The position numbers and the translations under genes are program-made. This document shows, one piece after another, positions 54,302 to 63,611 of a DNA stretch of 64,000 nt. The DNA is taken from positions 1,709,001 to 1,773,000 of the forward strand of contig NZ_CP015381.1 in NCBI RefSeq assembly GCF_001854245.1, read 5' to 3'. The DNA comes from Desulfococcus multivorans (GTDB taxonomy: Bacteria; Desulfobacterota; Desulfobacteria; Desulfobacterales; Desulfococcaceae). Positions within the stretch are counted from its first letter, which is position 1; every line of letters begins with the position of its first letter. Under the pieces are notes generated by a model. It did not search any database. It was not told where the DNA came from and worked only from the letters and a program-made list of their open reading frames with translations.

Positions 54302-54890
54302 AACGGGTCTCCATGGCGCGTTTGAGAGTGAGCTGATCCACATATTTGAGATCCCCTCCCAGGGGCACGCCCGAAGCGATGCGCGTTACCTTGACCGGAT
54401 AACGCTCAAGCAGCTCCGAAAGGTACCTGGCGGTGGATTCACCTTCCAGATGGGTGTTGGTGGCCAGGATGATCTCCTTGATCTCGCCTTCGTCGATCCG
54501 CGCGAAGAGTTCGGTGATCCGGAGGTCGTCGGGTCCAATGCCGTCCATGGGCGACAAGGCCCCCTGGAGGATATGATACCGGCCGTAGTACGCCCCTGAA
54601 CGCTCGATGGCGATCATCTCCGAGACGTTTTCGACGACACAGAGGAGGGCGGCGTCCCGAGACGGATTGTTGCAGATGCTGCAGACATCGGTATCGCTCA
54701 GACCGAAACAGCGGCTGCACAATCGGATTTTCTCCTTGACGTTCAGGATGCTGTAAGCCAGAGCCTCGGCGTCTTTTTTCCGGGCGCGAACCAAATGGAG
54801 CGCCAGCCGCTCGGCGGTTTTTTCACCGATACCGGGCAGGGTCGCGAGGTGGCGGATGAGGTGGCGGATGGACGGCGGGTAGTACATCAT
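54288..54890 (-). CDS. recR: Recombination mediator protein RecR
   Basis: A 200-residue RecR that works with RecO/RecF to load RecA at gaps. It has the helix-hairpin-helix HLATLPGIGEKTAERLALH, a zinc finger CSRCFGLSDTDVCSIC and a Toprim domain (VVENVSEMIAIE). It lies in the classical dnaX-ybaB-recR order. Two adjacent ATGs are possible (54890 and 54887). Confidence 0.97.
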   Translation of the reverse strand: MMYYPPSIRHLIRHLATLPGIGEKTAERLALHLVRARKKDAEALAYSILNVKEKIRLCSRCFGLSDTDVCSICNNPSRDAALLCVVENVSEMIAIERSGAYYGRYHILQGALSPMDGIGPDDLRITELFARIDEGEIKEIILATNTHLEGESTARYLSELLERYPVKVTRIASGVPLGGDLKYVDQLTLKRAMETRYVLE

Positions 54891-54913
54891 GGGTATGGAG
54901 ATCTCTTTCAGGT

Positions 54914-55231
54914 CTACATCAACCCCGGGATGTTCATTCCGGCCGGCATCAGTTTGCCCATTTCCTGGGACACCATTTCCTGGGATTTTGCGAGAGCGTC
55001 GTTGACCGCGGCCAGCACCAGATCCTGGAGCATTTCCACGTCCTCGGGGTCGACAACCTCCTTCTCGATCCGGATGGACACGATCTGCTGCTTCCCGTTG
55101 GCCACGACTTTGACCATTCCCCCGCCGGAACTGGTTTCAACGGTGGCGGCGGCCAACTCTTCCTGGAGTTTAGCCATTTTCTGTTGAAGCTTCTGGGCCT
55201 GCTTCATCATATTTCCCATGCCCTTCATCAT
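54914..55231 (-). CDS. ybaB: YbaB/EbfC family nucleoid-associated protein
   Basis: A 105-residue DNA-binding protein, starting [18 protein letters not shown] with a long helix, then the [16 protein letters not shown] sheet typical of the family. The frame extends upstream to 55285, but AGGAG seven bases before the ATG at 55231 sets the start. It lies between dnaX and recR. Confidence 0.95.
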   Translation of the reverse strand: MMKGMGNMMKQAQKLQQKMAKLQEELAAATVETSSGGGMVKVVANGKQQIVSIRIEKEVVDPEDVEMLQDLVLAAVNDALAKSQEMVSQEMGKLMPAGMNIPGLM

Positions 55232-55241
55232 TATCGATCTC

Positions 55242-56999
55242 CTATAGAATTTTAACGTCCACGATTTTGCCGTCGAAAATTTCAACGGCGGCCGCTACTG
55301 TGGGATGGTTCAACGCTTCCTGCCGAATGGTGTTGACCGCATCGATTTTTTTTTGCCGGCTCTCCTCTCCCCCATCGTTCAAACGAAAGTTGAGGTGAAA
55401 ATTCCGGCCGAAGAAAGACTGTACGGCCTCCTGTAAAAACTCTTGTCTTTTATGGATCTGTTTTAAATTGAATCCGTTCCCATGGACAATGATATCAAGC
55501 GTTTCGTCCCCGATATGCGCAAGAGCGGTTCTGTTGAGGTATGATCCCAACGCCGATGAACGACCGCAGGCCAGGGCCGTCAGTTTCCGCCAGGTCACGT
55601 CGAGGGATTCCTCCGGATCATATGAGGTATCGGCCGGTATATCGGGCAGGCGGCATTCCTCGGGTCTGTTCGTGCGGGTTTCCGACGGCGGCGCCTGAAC
55701 TTCCATCGTTGCGGTGCTTCGGGCCGGATCCGTATCCGACATCGTCGTTTTCGAAGGCGGAGAAACCGGCGCCGGCGTCAGGATCGGCGAATCGGGCTCC
55801 CGAACCTCCGGCGGGGCTGAATTTGTACGGTCAAGGCCATATTCCGGAGCCGCAGGTATCCGTCCCGCCAGATCGTCAAGTCTTTCGATCAGCGTCCCGA
55901 TGGGCAAAGCCGGCTGAATCTGAAATAGCCGGATAAAGGCCATTTCGAGCGCCAGCCGGGGCTGGCTTGAAAATTTGACGGCGGATTCCTCCCGGGTGAA
56001 GGCGTCCATGATTTGGCTGATGTGCGTTTCGGAGACGTCCCGGACAAGAGCGGCCATCCGCTCGATCTCGACCGTGGGAAGGTCGACGAGTCGATTGGGG
56101 TTCCTGACTGTTTTGACGATCCACAGGTTGCGGAGATGGGTCATCACGGCGCCGAAGAAGGCCTTGATGTCCCGGCCGTGCCGATAGACGTCGTCGATGA
56201 TTTCGAGAATGTCGGCGACGTTTCCTGAAAAAAGGGCTGCAGTGATCCTGAAAAGTACCTCGCGATCGGCCGCACCCAGGAGGTTCAGAACGCCTTCGTG
56301 GGTGATCTCCCCTTCGGTGCAGGTCATCACCTGATCCAGAAGGCTCAGCGCGTCCCGCATGCTGCCACCGGCCTCTCCGGCGATGAGAGAGAGGCTCTCC
56401 TCGGGGATGGTCGTCCCTTCCCGCTTGCAAAGGGCGGCCATATGCCGAGCGATGTTTTCGGAGGGGATTCGCCGAAGGTGATGCTGCTGGCATCTCGACA
56501 GGATGGTGATGGGAATCTTGTGGGGTTCCGTTGTGGCGAACAGGAACAGAATATGGGCCGGCGGCTCTTCAAGGGTTTTGAGGAGTGCGTTGAAGGCCGG
56601 CGTACTGAGCATGTGGACCTCGTCGATGATGTAGATCTTGTATCGACTGTGCGCCGGCATGTATTTGACATTATCCCGAAGTTCTCGAATATGGTCCACG
56701 CCGTTGTTGGATGCCCCGTCGATCTCAAAGACGTCAACGGCATTGCCTCCGGTGATCTCGCGGCAGGATCTGCAGGCGTTGCACGGAACAGGTGACGGCC
56801 CTGTCTCGCAGTTCATGGCCTTGGCCAGAATTCGGGCGATGGTGGTCTTGCCGGTGCCCCTGGGTCCGGAGAACAGAATGGCGTGGGCGACGCGGTCCGC
56901 ACGGATGGCATTGGTCAGGGTGCGTGTGACGTGTTCCTGTTCCACCACATCCTCAAAGGTCTGAGGGCGATATTTTCTAGCGAGAACCAAATAGGACAT
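55242..56999 (-). CDS. dnaX: DNA polymerase III subunit gamma/tau
   Basis: A 585-residue clamp-loader ATPase. It has [15 protein letters not shown], Walker [10 protein letters not shown], a zinc module (CNACRSC after the first cysteine), DEVHML as Walker B and the arginine-finger region ILSRCQQH. The C-terminal part after about 370 is low-complexity then a tau-like domain. An upstream TTG at 57005 is possible; ATG at 56999 is preferred. A nine-base A-run in the coding strand near 55345-55353 lies close to the 3' end, not at the position of the E. coli frameshift site. Confidence 0.95.
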   Translation of the reverse strand: MSYLVLARKYRPQTFEDVVEQEHVTRTLTNAIRADRVAHAILFSGPRGTGKTTIARILAKAMNCETGPSPVPCNACRSCREITGGNAVDVFEIDGASNNGVDHIRELRDNVKYMPAHSRYKIYIIDEVHMLSTPAFNALLKTLEEPPAHILFLFATTEPHKIPITILSRCQQHHLRRIPSENIARHMAALCKREGTTIPEESLSLIAGEAGGSMRDALSLLDQVMTCTEGEITHEGVLNLLGAADREVLFRITAALFSGNVADILEIIDDVYRHGRDIKAFFGAVMTHLRNLWIVKTVRNPNRLVDLPTVEIERMAALVRDVSETHISQIMDAFTREESAVKFSSQPRLALEMAFIRLFQIQPALPIGTLIERLDDLAGRIPAAPEYGLDRTNSAPPEVREPDSPILTPAPVSPPSKTTMSDTDPARSTATMEVQAPPSETRTNRPEECRLPDIPADTSYDPEESLDVTWRKLTALACGRSSALGSYLNRTALAHIGDETLDIIVHGNGFNLKQIHKRQEFLQEAVQSFFGRNFHLNFRLNDGGEESRQKKIDAVNTIRQEALNHPTVAAAVEIFDGKIVDVKIL

Positions 57000-57141
57000 T
57001 GACAATTCCCGAACTTCAACGGGCCTGTGTTACCGTGCCCGATTGAATTTTACCGTCATATCCGCGAATAGCTCCTCGAAGTCGGGAATCGGTTCAGAAA
57101 ATACAGGCGGAACAGAAAAAGGCGTTAGGTCAACCGATTGA

Positions 57142-57235
57142 TGGCGGAGAGAGAGGGATTCGAACCCTCGGTGCCGCTTGTGACAGCACACACGATTTCC
57201 AGTCGTGCACCTTCAGCCAGCTCGGTCATCTCTCC
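57142..57235 (-). tRNA. tRNA-Ser, anticodon GGA
   Basis: Minus-strand tRNA with a long variable arm. The acceptor GGAGAGA pairs with TCTCTCC, the discriminator is G, and CCA is encoded at 57144-57142. The anticodon loop CTGGAAA puts GGA at 57200-57198. The T-loop GTTCGAATC is canonical. It reads UCC and UCU codons. Confidence 0.96.
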
Positions 57236-57348
57236 GTGTGCGTTTCCCAGATAACATCGGGCAACAATCAGGTTAAAAATGAGTCGAGGCGAATTTCAGC
57301 CTCTAATGTCGTGTGCTCTGTTTTGAGTGCTACAGGCCAGTGTAAAAT

Positions 57349-57441
57349 TGGCGGAGAGGGTGGGATTCGAACCCACGATCCCGGTTTTGCCAGGATACCG
57401 CTTTTCGAGAGCGGGGCCTTCAGCCGCTCGGCCACCTCTCC
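57349..57441 (-). tRNA. tRNA-Ser, anticodon CGA
   Basis: Minus-strand tRNA with a long variable arm. The acceptor GGAGAGG pairs with CCTCTCC, discriminator G, CCA encoded. The anticodon stem CCGCT/AGCGG encloses CTCGAAA, giving anticodon CGA at 57407-57405 for UCG codons. It lies 113 bases upstream of the other tRNA-Ser, probably in one transcript. Confidence 0.96.
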
Positions 57442-57471
57442 AACCCTCTCAAGAGCAGACAAGTACGATTC

Positions 57472-57498
57472 ATTATACTGTTTGACGGTGTCTGTCAA
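57472..57498 (-). promoter_or_regulatory. Candidate sigma-70 promoter of the tRNA-Ser genes
   Basis: On the minus strand TTGACA (57498-57493) and TATAAT (57477-57472) are perfect hexamers with a 15-base spacer, about 30 bases before the tRNA-Ser(CGA) 5' end. Confidence 0.6.
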
Positions 57499-57663
57499 TG
57501 CCCTTGTTGAAAAATTTTGGACAGATCGGAAAAACCATGGACGGTGCGATATTTCACTTGAATCGCCAGGGCCTTTCTAGTATCAGAAAACCTTTTGAGT
57601 TGGAGCAGTTAGAAATGCCGATTTAAGAAGAACGTATATATCAATTACAAAGGAGCGCATGCC

Positions 57664-58989
57664 ATGGCCGAAGTTATCCCTTTCAGGGGAGTCGTCTATA
57701 ATACGGATATCGTAACGGATCTCGCAGCGGTGAGCACACCGCCCTATGATGTGATCTCTCCGGAGGAGCAAGCGGCGTTTTATGCGGCTCACCCTGAAAA
57801 CGTCATTCGGCTGATCCTCGGCAAAACCGGTGATGCGGACTCGCCGACCGACAACCGCTACACCCGGTCGGCCCGTGATTACGAAGACTGGCTTCGGAAA
57901 GGGGTTTTGGTTCAGGACCAGGCCCCTGCCTTTTATCTGACCACTGTCGAATTTGCGGCGGCGGGTCGATCTCTCAAGCGTTATGGTCTCATCGCCCGGG
58001 TTCGGCTTGAACCGTTTGACAAGGGTATTATCCTGCCCCACGAGACGACATTTTCCAAGGTTAAAACCGATCGTTTCGAATTGATGAAGGTTTGCCATGC
58101 CAATTTCAGTCCGATATTTTCCCTTTATTCCGATCGGGAAAATATCCTGGAAACCTTGATGGCGGCCGTCGTTCGGCAGACGCCGGATATGGAATTCACG
58201 GATACCTACGGCCACCGACACTGCCTGTGGCGGATCACCGATCCCGATGTCACCGGTCGAGTGACCCGGAAGATGGCCGCCAAAACTATCTATATCGCCG
58301 ACGGACACCACCGGTACGAGACGGCCCTGACCTACCGGGACTGGGTGGCCGGGCACACCCCGGGATTCACAGACGCCCACCCGGCCAATTACGTCATGAT
58401 GTACCTGAGCAGCATGGAAGATCCGGGTATGGTCATCCTGCCGGCGCACCGATTACTGAAGGCCGTTGCTCCGGAGGCGATGGATCGATTGATGTCCCGA
58501 GCCGCCTCTTTTTTCGATATTGCTGAAATATCGGTGGATCCCGGTGATCCTGAACGCGTCCCCACGACCTTTATCAAAGGCTTGGCGGCGGGGGCCGAAC
58601 AACACGTCATCGGTGTATTCATGAGGCATGACCCGAGGCTGTTTCTGATGACTCTCAAGCCCGGTGTCATGAAGGATCGATTCGGAGATGCCGTACCGGC
58701 GGCGCTTCGGGACCTGGACGTGACGGTGCTGACACGACTGATTTTGATGGACCTCCTGGGGTTCGACCAGGCCCGCCTTGACAATGAAAACCTCATCGCT
58801 TACGAGACGACACCTCAAAAGGCGGTGCGGAGGGTGTGTTCAGGCGAGTACGACATCGCTTTCATCCTCAACCCGACCCGGATCGATCAGGTGCGGGCGG
58901 TGGCTGAAAGCGGATTGATCATGCCGAGAAAATCGACCTATTTCTATCCCAAGGTGATCACGGGGCAGGTGTTCAACCCCCTGGCGTAG
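57664..58989 (+). CDS. DUF1015 family protein
   Basis: A 441-residue protein matching the DUF1015 family, whose members start with a PFRGV motif (here VIPFRGVVYN), followed by VSTPPYDVISPEE, an ILPHETTFSKVKTDR segment and the ADGHHRYETAL motif in the middle. The conserved acidic and histidine residues suggest an enzyme, and the family is often annotated as a putative HTH or serine-kinase-like protein, but its function is unknown. AAAGGAG before the ATG supports the start. It is monocistronic here, convergent with the trmN6-like gene. Confidence 0.88.
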   Translation: MAEVIPFRGVVYNTDIVTDLAAVSTPPYDVISPEEQAAFYAAHPENVIRLILGKTGDADSPTDNRYTRSARDYEDWLRKGVLVQDQAPAFYLTTVEFAAAGRSLKRYGLIARVRLEPFDKGIILPHETTFSKVKTDRFELMKVCHANFSPIFSLYSDRENILETLMAAVVRQTPDMEFTDTYGHRHCLWRITDPDVTGRVTRKMAAKTIYIADGHHRYETALTYRDWVAGHTPGFTDAHPANYVMMYLSSMEDPGMVILPAHRLLKAVAPEAMDRLMSRAASFFDIAEISVDPGDPERVPTTFIKGLAAGAEQHVIGVFMRHDPRLFLMTLKPGVMKDRFGDAVPAALRDLDVTVLTRLILMDLLGFDQARLDNENLIAYETTPQKAVRRVCSGEYDIAFILNPTRIDQVRAVAESGLIMPRKSTYFYPKVITGQVFNPLA

Positions 58990-59033
58990 GGTCGCATCTT
59001 TGCGGCAATCTCACAATGGTGAACAGCCGGGCT

Positions 59034-59783
59034 TCACCCCCTGAACATTTCGGTCGCCGCCTCGGTATAACTGCCGTTCTCGCGGTAGATGACCAGAGCG
59101 GGGGACACCGAAAGGCCGGGGCGCGCCCCCTTCATTCCCTCCACCAGAGCCAGCTTGGCCCCTGTATCCCGGCGGGAATGGACGAGCCGAAGGAATTTGG
59201 GCTCGATACCCGCAGTCTGCATTTCCAAAAAAAGACCGACCAGCCGTTCGGCCGGGAAGACGGCGGCGAAGCGCCCCGAAATATCAAGGGTTCTTGCGGC
59301 GGCCCTGATGACGTCTGGAAGGGCGACGCAAATTTCGTGTCGGGCGACAGCGCGCTGGCTTTGGACATTCAACCGGCCCGAACCGGGTCTGCGGTAGGGC
59401 GGATTGCTCACGACCAGATCCACAGGGGCGGAGAGATTTTCCCTTCTGATGTGTTTGAGGTCCTTGTGAAGGATGGTGATCCGGTCCGCCATGCCGTTGC
59501 GCTGAACGTTTTCTTCTGCCAGGCGGGCCAGTTCATCCTGAATTTCGACGCCTGTGATGCGGTCTGCGGGGCGTCGAAAAGCGATGATCAGAGGAATGAT
59601 CCCGCACCCCGTTCCCAGGTCGAGGATGTGCCGCGGAGGCATGGATATTCCGTTACCCGGAAAGGTGCCGAAACCTGCAGCGTAGTGCGCCAGGATGACG
59701 GCATCGATGGAAAACCGATACCCTTCCCGGTGCTGTCGCACCCGGATCCGCCTCTCGAAAAAGGCATCTTCGGTGGTTTCCAT
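59034..59783 (-). CDS. tRNA1(Val) adenine-N6 methyltransferase-like protein (TrmN6/YfiC)
   Basis: A 249-residue SAM-dependent methyltransferase. It has the SAM loop ILDLGTGCGIIPL, VEIQDELA after strand two, and the N6-adenine signature SNPPYRRPG. The N-terminus FFERRIRVRQHREGYRFSIDAVIL is typical of the YfiC branch, which methylates A37 of tRNA-Val. The start ATG overlaps the stop of the DciA-like gene by one base (TGATG), so an apparent longer frame to 59993 is not used. Confidence 0.87.
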   Translation of the reverse strand: METTEDAFFERRIRVRQHREGYRFSIDAVILAHYAAGFGTFPGNGISMPPRHILDLGTGCGIIPLIIAFRRPADRITGVEIQDELARLAEENVQRNGMADRITILHKDLKHIRRENLSAPVDLVVSNPPYRRPGSGRLNVQSQRAVARHEICVALPDVIRAAARTLDISGRFAAVFPAERLVGLFLEMQTAGIEPKFLRLVHSRRDTGAKLALVEGMKGARPGLSVSPALVIYRENGSYTEAATEMFRG

Positions 59784-60100
59784 CACAGGGGACCGATCTT
59801 GAATTTGATGTCCCCCACCAGGTCCTTGCCCAGGGCGTCGTTGAGCTTGCTGATGAGCTCCTGTTTCAGGAAATGCAGATGGTGAATCCACGCGGAACTG
59901 CTCACATGGACGATAAGAAGATTGCCTTTGAAGGCCGATGCCCGGGTATTTTCCGCGATGCCGTGGCCGACAACCCCTTTCCAGAGGGACCACACCTTCA
60001 TGAGTTCGGTGTCTCCCTCGGCACGATAGGCTGTCAATGCGTTCTTGAGGACATCTGCGATATGTACCGGCTTTTTGAGGGGTTCACGTTTGCGGGTCAT
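59783..60100 (-). CDS. DUF721/DciA family protein
   Basis: A 105-residue protein of the DUF721 (DciA) family, with PVHIADVLKNAL, VWSLWKGVVGHGIAENTRA and the VHVSSSAWIHHLHFLKQEL segment. DciA proteins help load the replicative helicase in bacteria without DnaC/DnaI. The frame opens upstream at 60232, but ATG at 60100 fits the family length. It is coupled to the following methyltransferase gene. Confidence 0.85.
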   Translation of the reverse strand: MTRKREPLKKPVHIADVLKNALTAYRAEGDTELMKVWSLWKGVVGHGIAENTRASAFKGNLLIVHVSSSAWIHHLHFLKQELISKLNDALGKDLVGDIKFKIGPL

Positions 60101-60381
60101 GGATTTCTCGCTTTCAGTCGACACATGTTCGTATCCATACCTCCTGATAACATGAATTTTCTTTCCTGTTCCACCTTTTTGTGGTTCACCGGGAAGGAAA
60201 GGTTCGGCACCTCGCCGTTCGATGCTTGACACGCATTGGGGTTTCCGTCATAATCCTAAAACTTATGGAATCGACTTTCGGGCCTCGGTGCCGTCGGGGG
60301 ATTGGGGTTTACCCCCCGCCGAACCGATGCGGCGTCGACGTAGCGGCGTTTTGGGCTGAACTACTCTCCAGGAGGATATCC

Positions 60382-61893
60382 ATGCGTAGCTTTTCCATTT
60401 ACGATATGTATCGTCGAAACGCTCATCTTTACAGGGACCGGACCGCCGTGGTTTCAGGAGGGCTGAGACGTGATTTTCAGACGTTGCTTCGAGATGCCGA
60501 GGCTTTCGCGGCAGCCCTTGCCGACGCGGGGGTCGAGAAAGGGGACCGGGTGGCGATTCTGGCCATGAACGATCACCGGTTTTTTACGCTGTTCGGCGCG
60601 GCATCGGCGCTGGGGGCTATCGTTGTGCCCCTCAACTGGCGTCTCTCGGACGACGAGATCGCATTCATTCTTTCCGACGCAGGCCCCCGAATGCTGATCT
60701 CCGATGGAAATTTCGCCGACAGGGCCGAAGCCCTAGGTGAAAAGGCCGGCGGTATGACAACGGTGTTCTGGAACTCGACCGACAGCCGACGTCCCGACAT
60801 GGACCAAATGGCGGCGGATGCCGTTCGAGCCGATTTTAAGGCGCCGGGCCCCGTCCATGGGGATGATCCCTTTTGCATCATCTATACGGCAGCTGTGGAC
60901 GGCCGACCGAGGGGGGCTGTTCTGAGCCATTCCAATATCATCTACGGCAATCTTCAAACCTCGGCCACCATGGGACTCACCGCCGAAGACGCTTACCTCA
61001 ACATGCTGCCAATGTTCCATATCACCGGGCTCAACCTTTCAATGTCGGTGATGCACGTGGGCGGCAAGAACGTGGTGATCGAAAAATTCGACGAGCATCG
61101 GTCTTTGGCGGAAACTGAACGCGAACAGGTTTCGGTCTGGGGGAGTTTCCCCCCCATGCTGACCCGTCTGACCCAGGCCGCAGACAAAGGGGAGCGGAAT
61201 CTGTCATCTCTTCGCCACGTCATGGGAATCGATGGACCGGACAATATTCGGCCTTTCGAGGCCAGGATCGGGGCTGTCTTCTGGATTCTGTACGGTCAGA
61301 CCGAAACATCGGGCCTCGTGACATTTTCGCCGGCCATGGAACGCCCGGGGGCGGCCGGCCGTGTGGGATTGCTGACCAAGGTTCGGATCGCGGACGATGC
61401 CGACGGGGATGTTCCTCCCGGTGAGGTGGGCGAGATCCTCGTTCAGGGCCCCCTTGTCTTTCAAGGGTTCTGGAACCAGCCCGAGTTAACGGAAAGGACG
61501 TTCCGGGGAGGGTGGCACCACACCGGCGACATCGGTTGCTTTGACGAGGATGGCTTTCTCTGGTTCAAGGGACGGAAACCGGAGAAGGAACTCATCAAGC
61601 CCGGGGGCGAGAATGTCTACCCCGCGGAGGTTGAGGCTGTCGTCCTTGAACACCCGGACATCGTCGAGGCTTCGGTCATCGGGGTCCCCGACCCTCAGTT
61701 CGGAGAGGGGATCAAGGCGGTCTGCGTGCGGAAGCCCGGCAGTGTTCTTACCGCTGAAGAACTCATCGCTTTCGTCGCCGGGCGCATTGCCCGTTACAAG
61801 AAGCCCCGGTATGTCGATTTTGTCGAGGCCCTGCCCAGGAAAAAAGACGGCGGGATCGATCGGGAGGCGGTAAAGGCAACCCACGGCGCATAG
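60382..61893 (+). CDS. Divergent AMP-binding acyl-CoA ligase family protein
   Basis: A 503-residue ANL-superfamily protein, with an AGGAGG site directly before the ATG. The C-terminal signatures WHHTGDIGCFDEDGF and PGGENVYPAEVEA and the ILYGQTETSG motif fit fatty acyl-CoA ligases. Two catalytic motifs differ: the phosphate loop, normally TSGTTGxPKG, reads YTAAVDGRPRG (168-178), and the C-terminal catalytic lysine motif, normally GK, reads DGGID (Gly490-Gly491). This suggests a subfamily with altered or lost adenylation chemistry. It is upstream of a beta-CASP hydrolase gene without evident functional link. The frame extends upstream to 60181, but no family sequence is found there. Confidence 0.85.
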   Translation: MRSFSIYDMYRRNAHLYRDRTAVVSGGLRRDFQTLLRDAEAFAAALADAGVEKGDRVAILAMNDHRFFTLFGAASALGAIVVPLNWRLSDDEIAFILSDAGPRMLISDGNFADRAEALGEKAGGMTTVFWNSTDSRRPDMDQMAADAVRADFKAPGPVHGDDPFCIIYTAAVDGRPRGAVLSHSNIIYGNLQTSATMGLTAEDAYLNMLPMFHITGLNLSMSVMHVGGKNVVIEKFDEHRSLAETEREQVSVWGSFPPMLTRLTQAADKGERNLSSLRHVMGIDGPDNIRPFEARIGAVFWILYGQTETSGLVTFSPAMERPGAAGRVGLLTKVRIADDADGDVPPGEVGEILVQGPLVFQGFWNQPELTERTFRGGWHHTGDIGCFDEDGFLWFKGRKPEKELIKPGGENVYPAEVEAVVLEHPDIVEASVIGVPDPQFGEGIKAVCVRKPGSVLTAEELIAFVAGRIARYKKPRYVDFVEALPRKKDGGIDREAVKATHGA

Positions 61894-61967
61894 CGTTTTT
61901 CACTGCCTCCGTTCCAATACGGGCCGATAACCGACCCGGCTGCAAAATTCCCAAGCCAAGGAGTGTC

Positions 61968-63548
61968 ATGTACATAACGTTCTACGGTGCCGCCCGTGAA
62001 GTTACCGGCTCAATGCACCTGATTACCAGCGAAACCGACCGTATTCTCCTCGACTGCGGTATGTTCCAGGGGCGGCGCAAGGAAAGCGACCGGAAGAACC
62101 GGACCCTTCCCTTTGCACCCGAAATCCTGACCAACGTGGTTCTATCCCATGCCCACATCGATCATTCGGGACGTATCCCCATGCTGACCCGGGAAAAATT
62201 CGCCGGGAGGATTATCTGCACCCGCGCCACCGCCGATGCATGCCAATATCTGCTGCCGGACAGCGCCTATATCCAGGAGTCGGATGCCAATTACCTCAAC
62301 TACAAGACGGTGCGCGCCTCCCTCTCAAGGCTTCGTTCGGGTAACGGAACGCGGAAACTCAGCAGTCGGGAAATGAACGACATCAAGTCCCTCCTGAAAA
62401 AAGATCGTCACGGACTCAATGTGGAGGCCATCAATGAGCTGATAGAAAAATATCGTCTGGAAGGCGTCGAGCCGCTCTACACCGTCGAGGAGGCGGAGCA
62501 GTCTCTGGATGCCTTCGACGGCTATCCCTATGGTCACCCGGTCACCATCGGGATCAACACCTCCTGCACCTTCTATGAGGCCGGTCACATTCTGGGCTCG
62601 GCGATTTCGATCATCAAGGCCCGGGAGAACGGTTCTCAATACACCATCGGCTATACCGGGGATATCGGGCGGTTCGACAAGCCCATCATCAAAGACCCGA
62701 CCCTGAAGTTCAGGGAGGAAGATCGGAATCTTGACCTGCTCGTCATGGAGAGTACTTACGGTAATCGGCTCCACGAGCCGGTGGAGGATCTCAAGCCGCA
62801 TCTCAAGCGGATTCTCCAGGAGACATGGGCACGAAAAGGATCGGTGGTTATCCCTTCATTCGCCTTTGGTCGTACCCAGGAGCTCATTTACGTCCTTCAC
62901 GAACTTTACGACAATCATGAAATCGAACGCGTACCGGTCTATATCGACAGCCCGCTGGGCGTCAAGCTGACCCGCGTGTTCGGGGAGCATCCCGAGGTCT
63001 ACGACCAGGAAACCCAGGAGACTTTTCTTAAAAAAGGCAAGAACCCTTTCTCTTTCGGTCAGATCCGTTTCGTTCAGAGCGTCGAGGATTCCATGGCACT
63101 GATGCAGGAGACCCGACCTCATATCGTCATCGCCTCCTCCGGCATGTGCGAGGGGGGGCGTATTTTGCACCATCTGCGATACAAGATCCACAACCCCGAC
63201 AATACCATTCTCTTCGTGGGCTACATGGCGCAGCATACCCTGGGGCGGCGGATTCTGGAGCAGGGAGAGGCCTTTGAGGATTCGGGGAGGACGGGAGATC
63301 CGCCCGTCGTCAGGTTCCTCAACAAGGAATATCCCCTGCGGGCACATGTGGTGAGGCTCGGCGGCTTCAGCGGCCACGGCGATCAGAACGAGATGATGCG
63401 TTTCCTCAAAAAATCCAATCTGATCGTGAAACGCATTGCGGTGGTCCACGGCGAAGCGGAACAGTCCGCCGCCTTTGCGGATCGATTGTCGGCGGAAGGG
63501 TTCCAGGTGACGCTCCCCTATCAAGGACAGTCTATCTGGATCCGTTGA
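61968..63548 (+). CDS. MBL-fold beta-CASP hydrolase (RNase/CPSF-like)
   Basis: A 526-residue protein with the metallo-beta-lactamase motif SHAHIDHSGRIP (His61, His63, Asp65, His66), TGDIGRFD as a further ligand motif, MESTYGNR, and beta-CASP motifs IPSFAFGRTQEL and IASSGMCEGGR followed by GGFSGHGDQ. It resembles bacterial relatives of CPSF-73 and archaeal aCPSF, usually annotated as RNA-processing exonucleases. An insertion of about 90 residues (roughly 115-185) lies between the MBL ligand motifs. AAGGAG before the ATG supports the start. Confidence 0.9.
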   Translation: MYITFYGAAREVTGSMHLITSETDRILLDCGMFQGRRKESDRKNRTLPFAPEILTNVVLSHAHIDHSGRIPMLTREKFAGRIICTRATADACQYLLPDSAYIQESDANYLNYKTVRASLSRLRSGNGTRKLSSREMNDIKSLLKKDRHGLNVEAINELIEKYRLEGVEPLYTVEEAEQSLDAFDGYPYGHPVTIGINTSCTFYEAGHILGSAISIIKARENGSQYTIGYTGDIGRFDKPIIKDPTLKFREEDRNLDLLVMESTYGNRLHEPVEDLKPHLKRILQETWARKGSVVIPSFAFGRTQELIYVLHELYDNHEIERVPVYIDSPLGVKLTRVFGEHPEVYDQETQETFLKKGKNPFSFGQIRFVQSVEDSMALMQETRPHIVIASSGMCEGGRILHHLRYKIHNPDNTILFVGYMAQHTLGRRILEQGEAFEDSGRTGDPPVVRFLNKEYPLRAHVVRLGGFSGHGDQNEMMRFLKKSNLIVKRIAVVHGEAEQSAAFADRLSAEGFQVTLPYQGQSIWIR

Positions 63549-63611
63549 CGCCCGTAGCGGCGGGGGCAACCGGCGAAACTTATCTTATTTGCAGGAAAGG
63601 AATAGCGCTTC

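Noticed and set aside
57006-57141. SRP RNA gene next to dnaX and tRNA-Ser
   Set aside because: Often located here in other bacteria, but the conserved GGAAG...GCAG hairpin region is absent on both strands.
57268-57498. 76-codon minus-strand frame containing AERLKAPLSKSG
   Set aside because: It is the translation of the tRNA-Ser(CGA) gene, a well-known annotation artefact.
57583-58449. 288-codon minus-strand open frame
   Set aside because: Antisense shadow of the DUF1015 gene.
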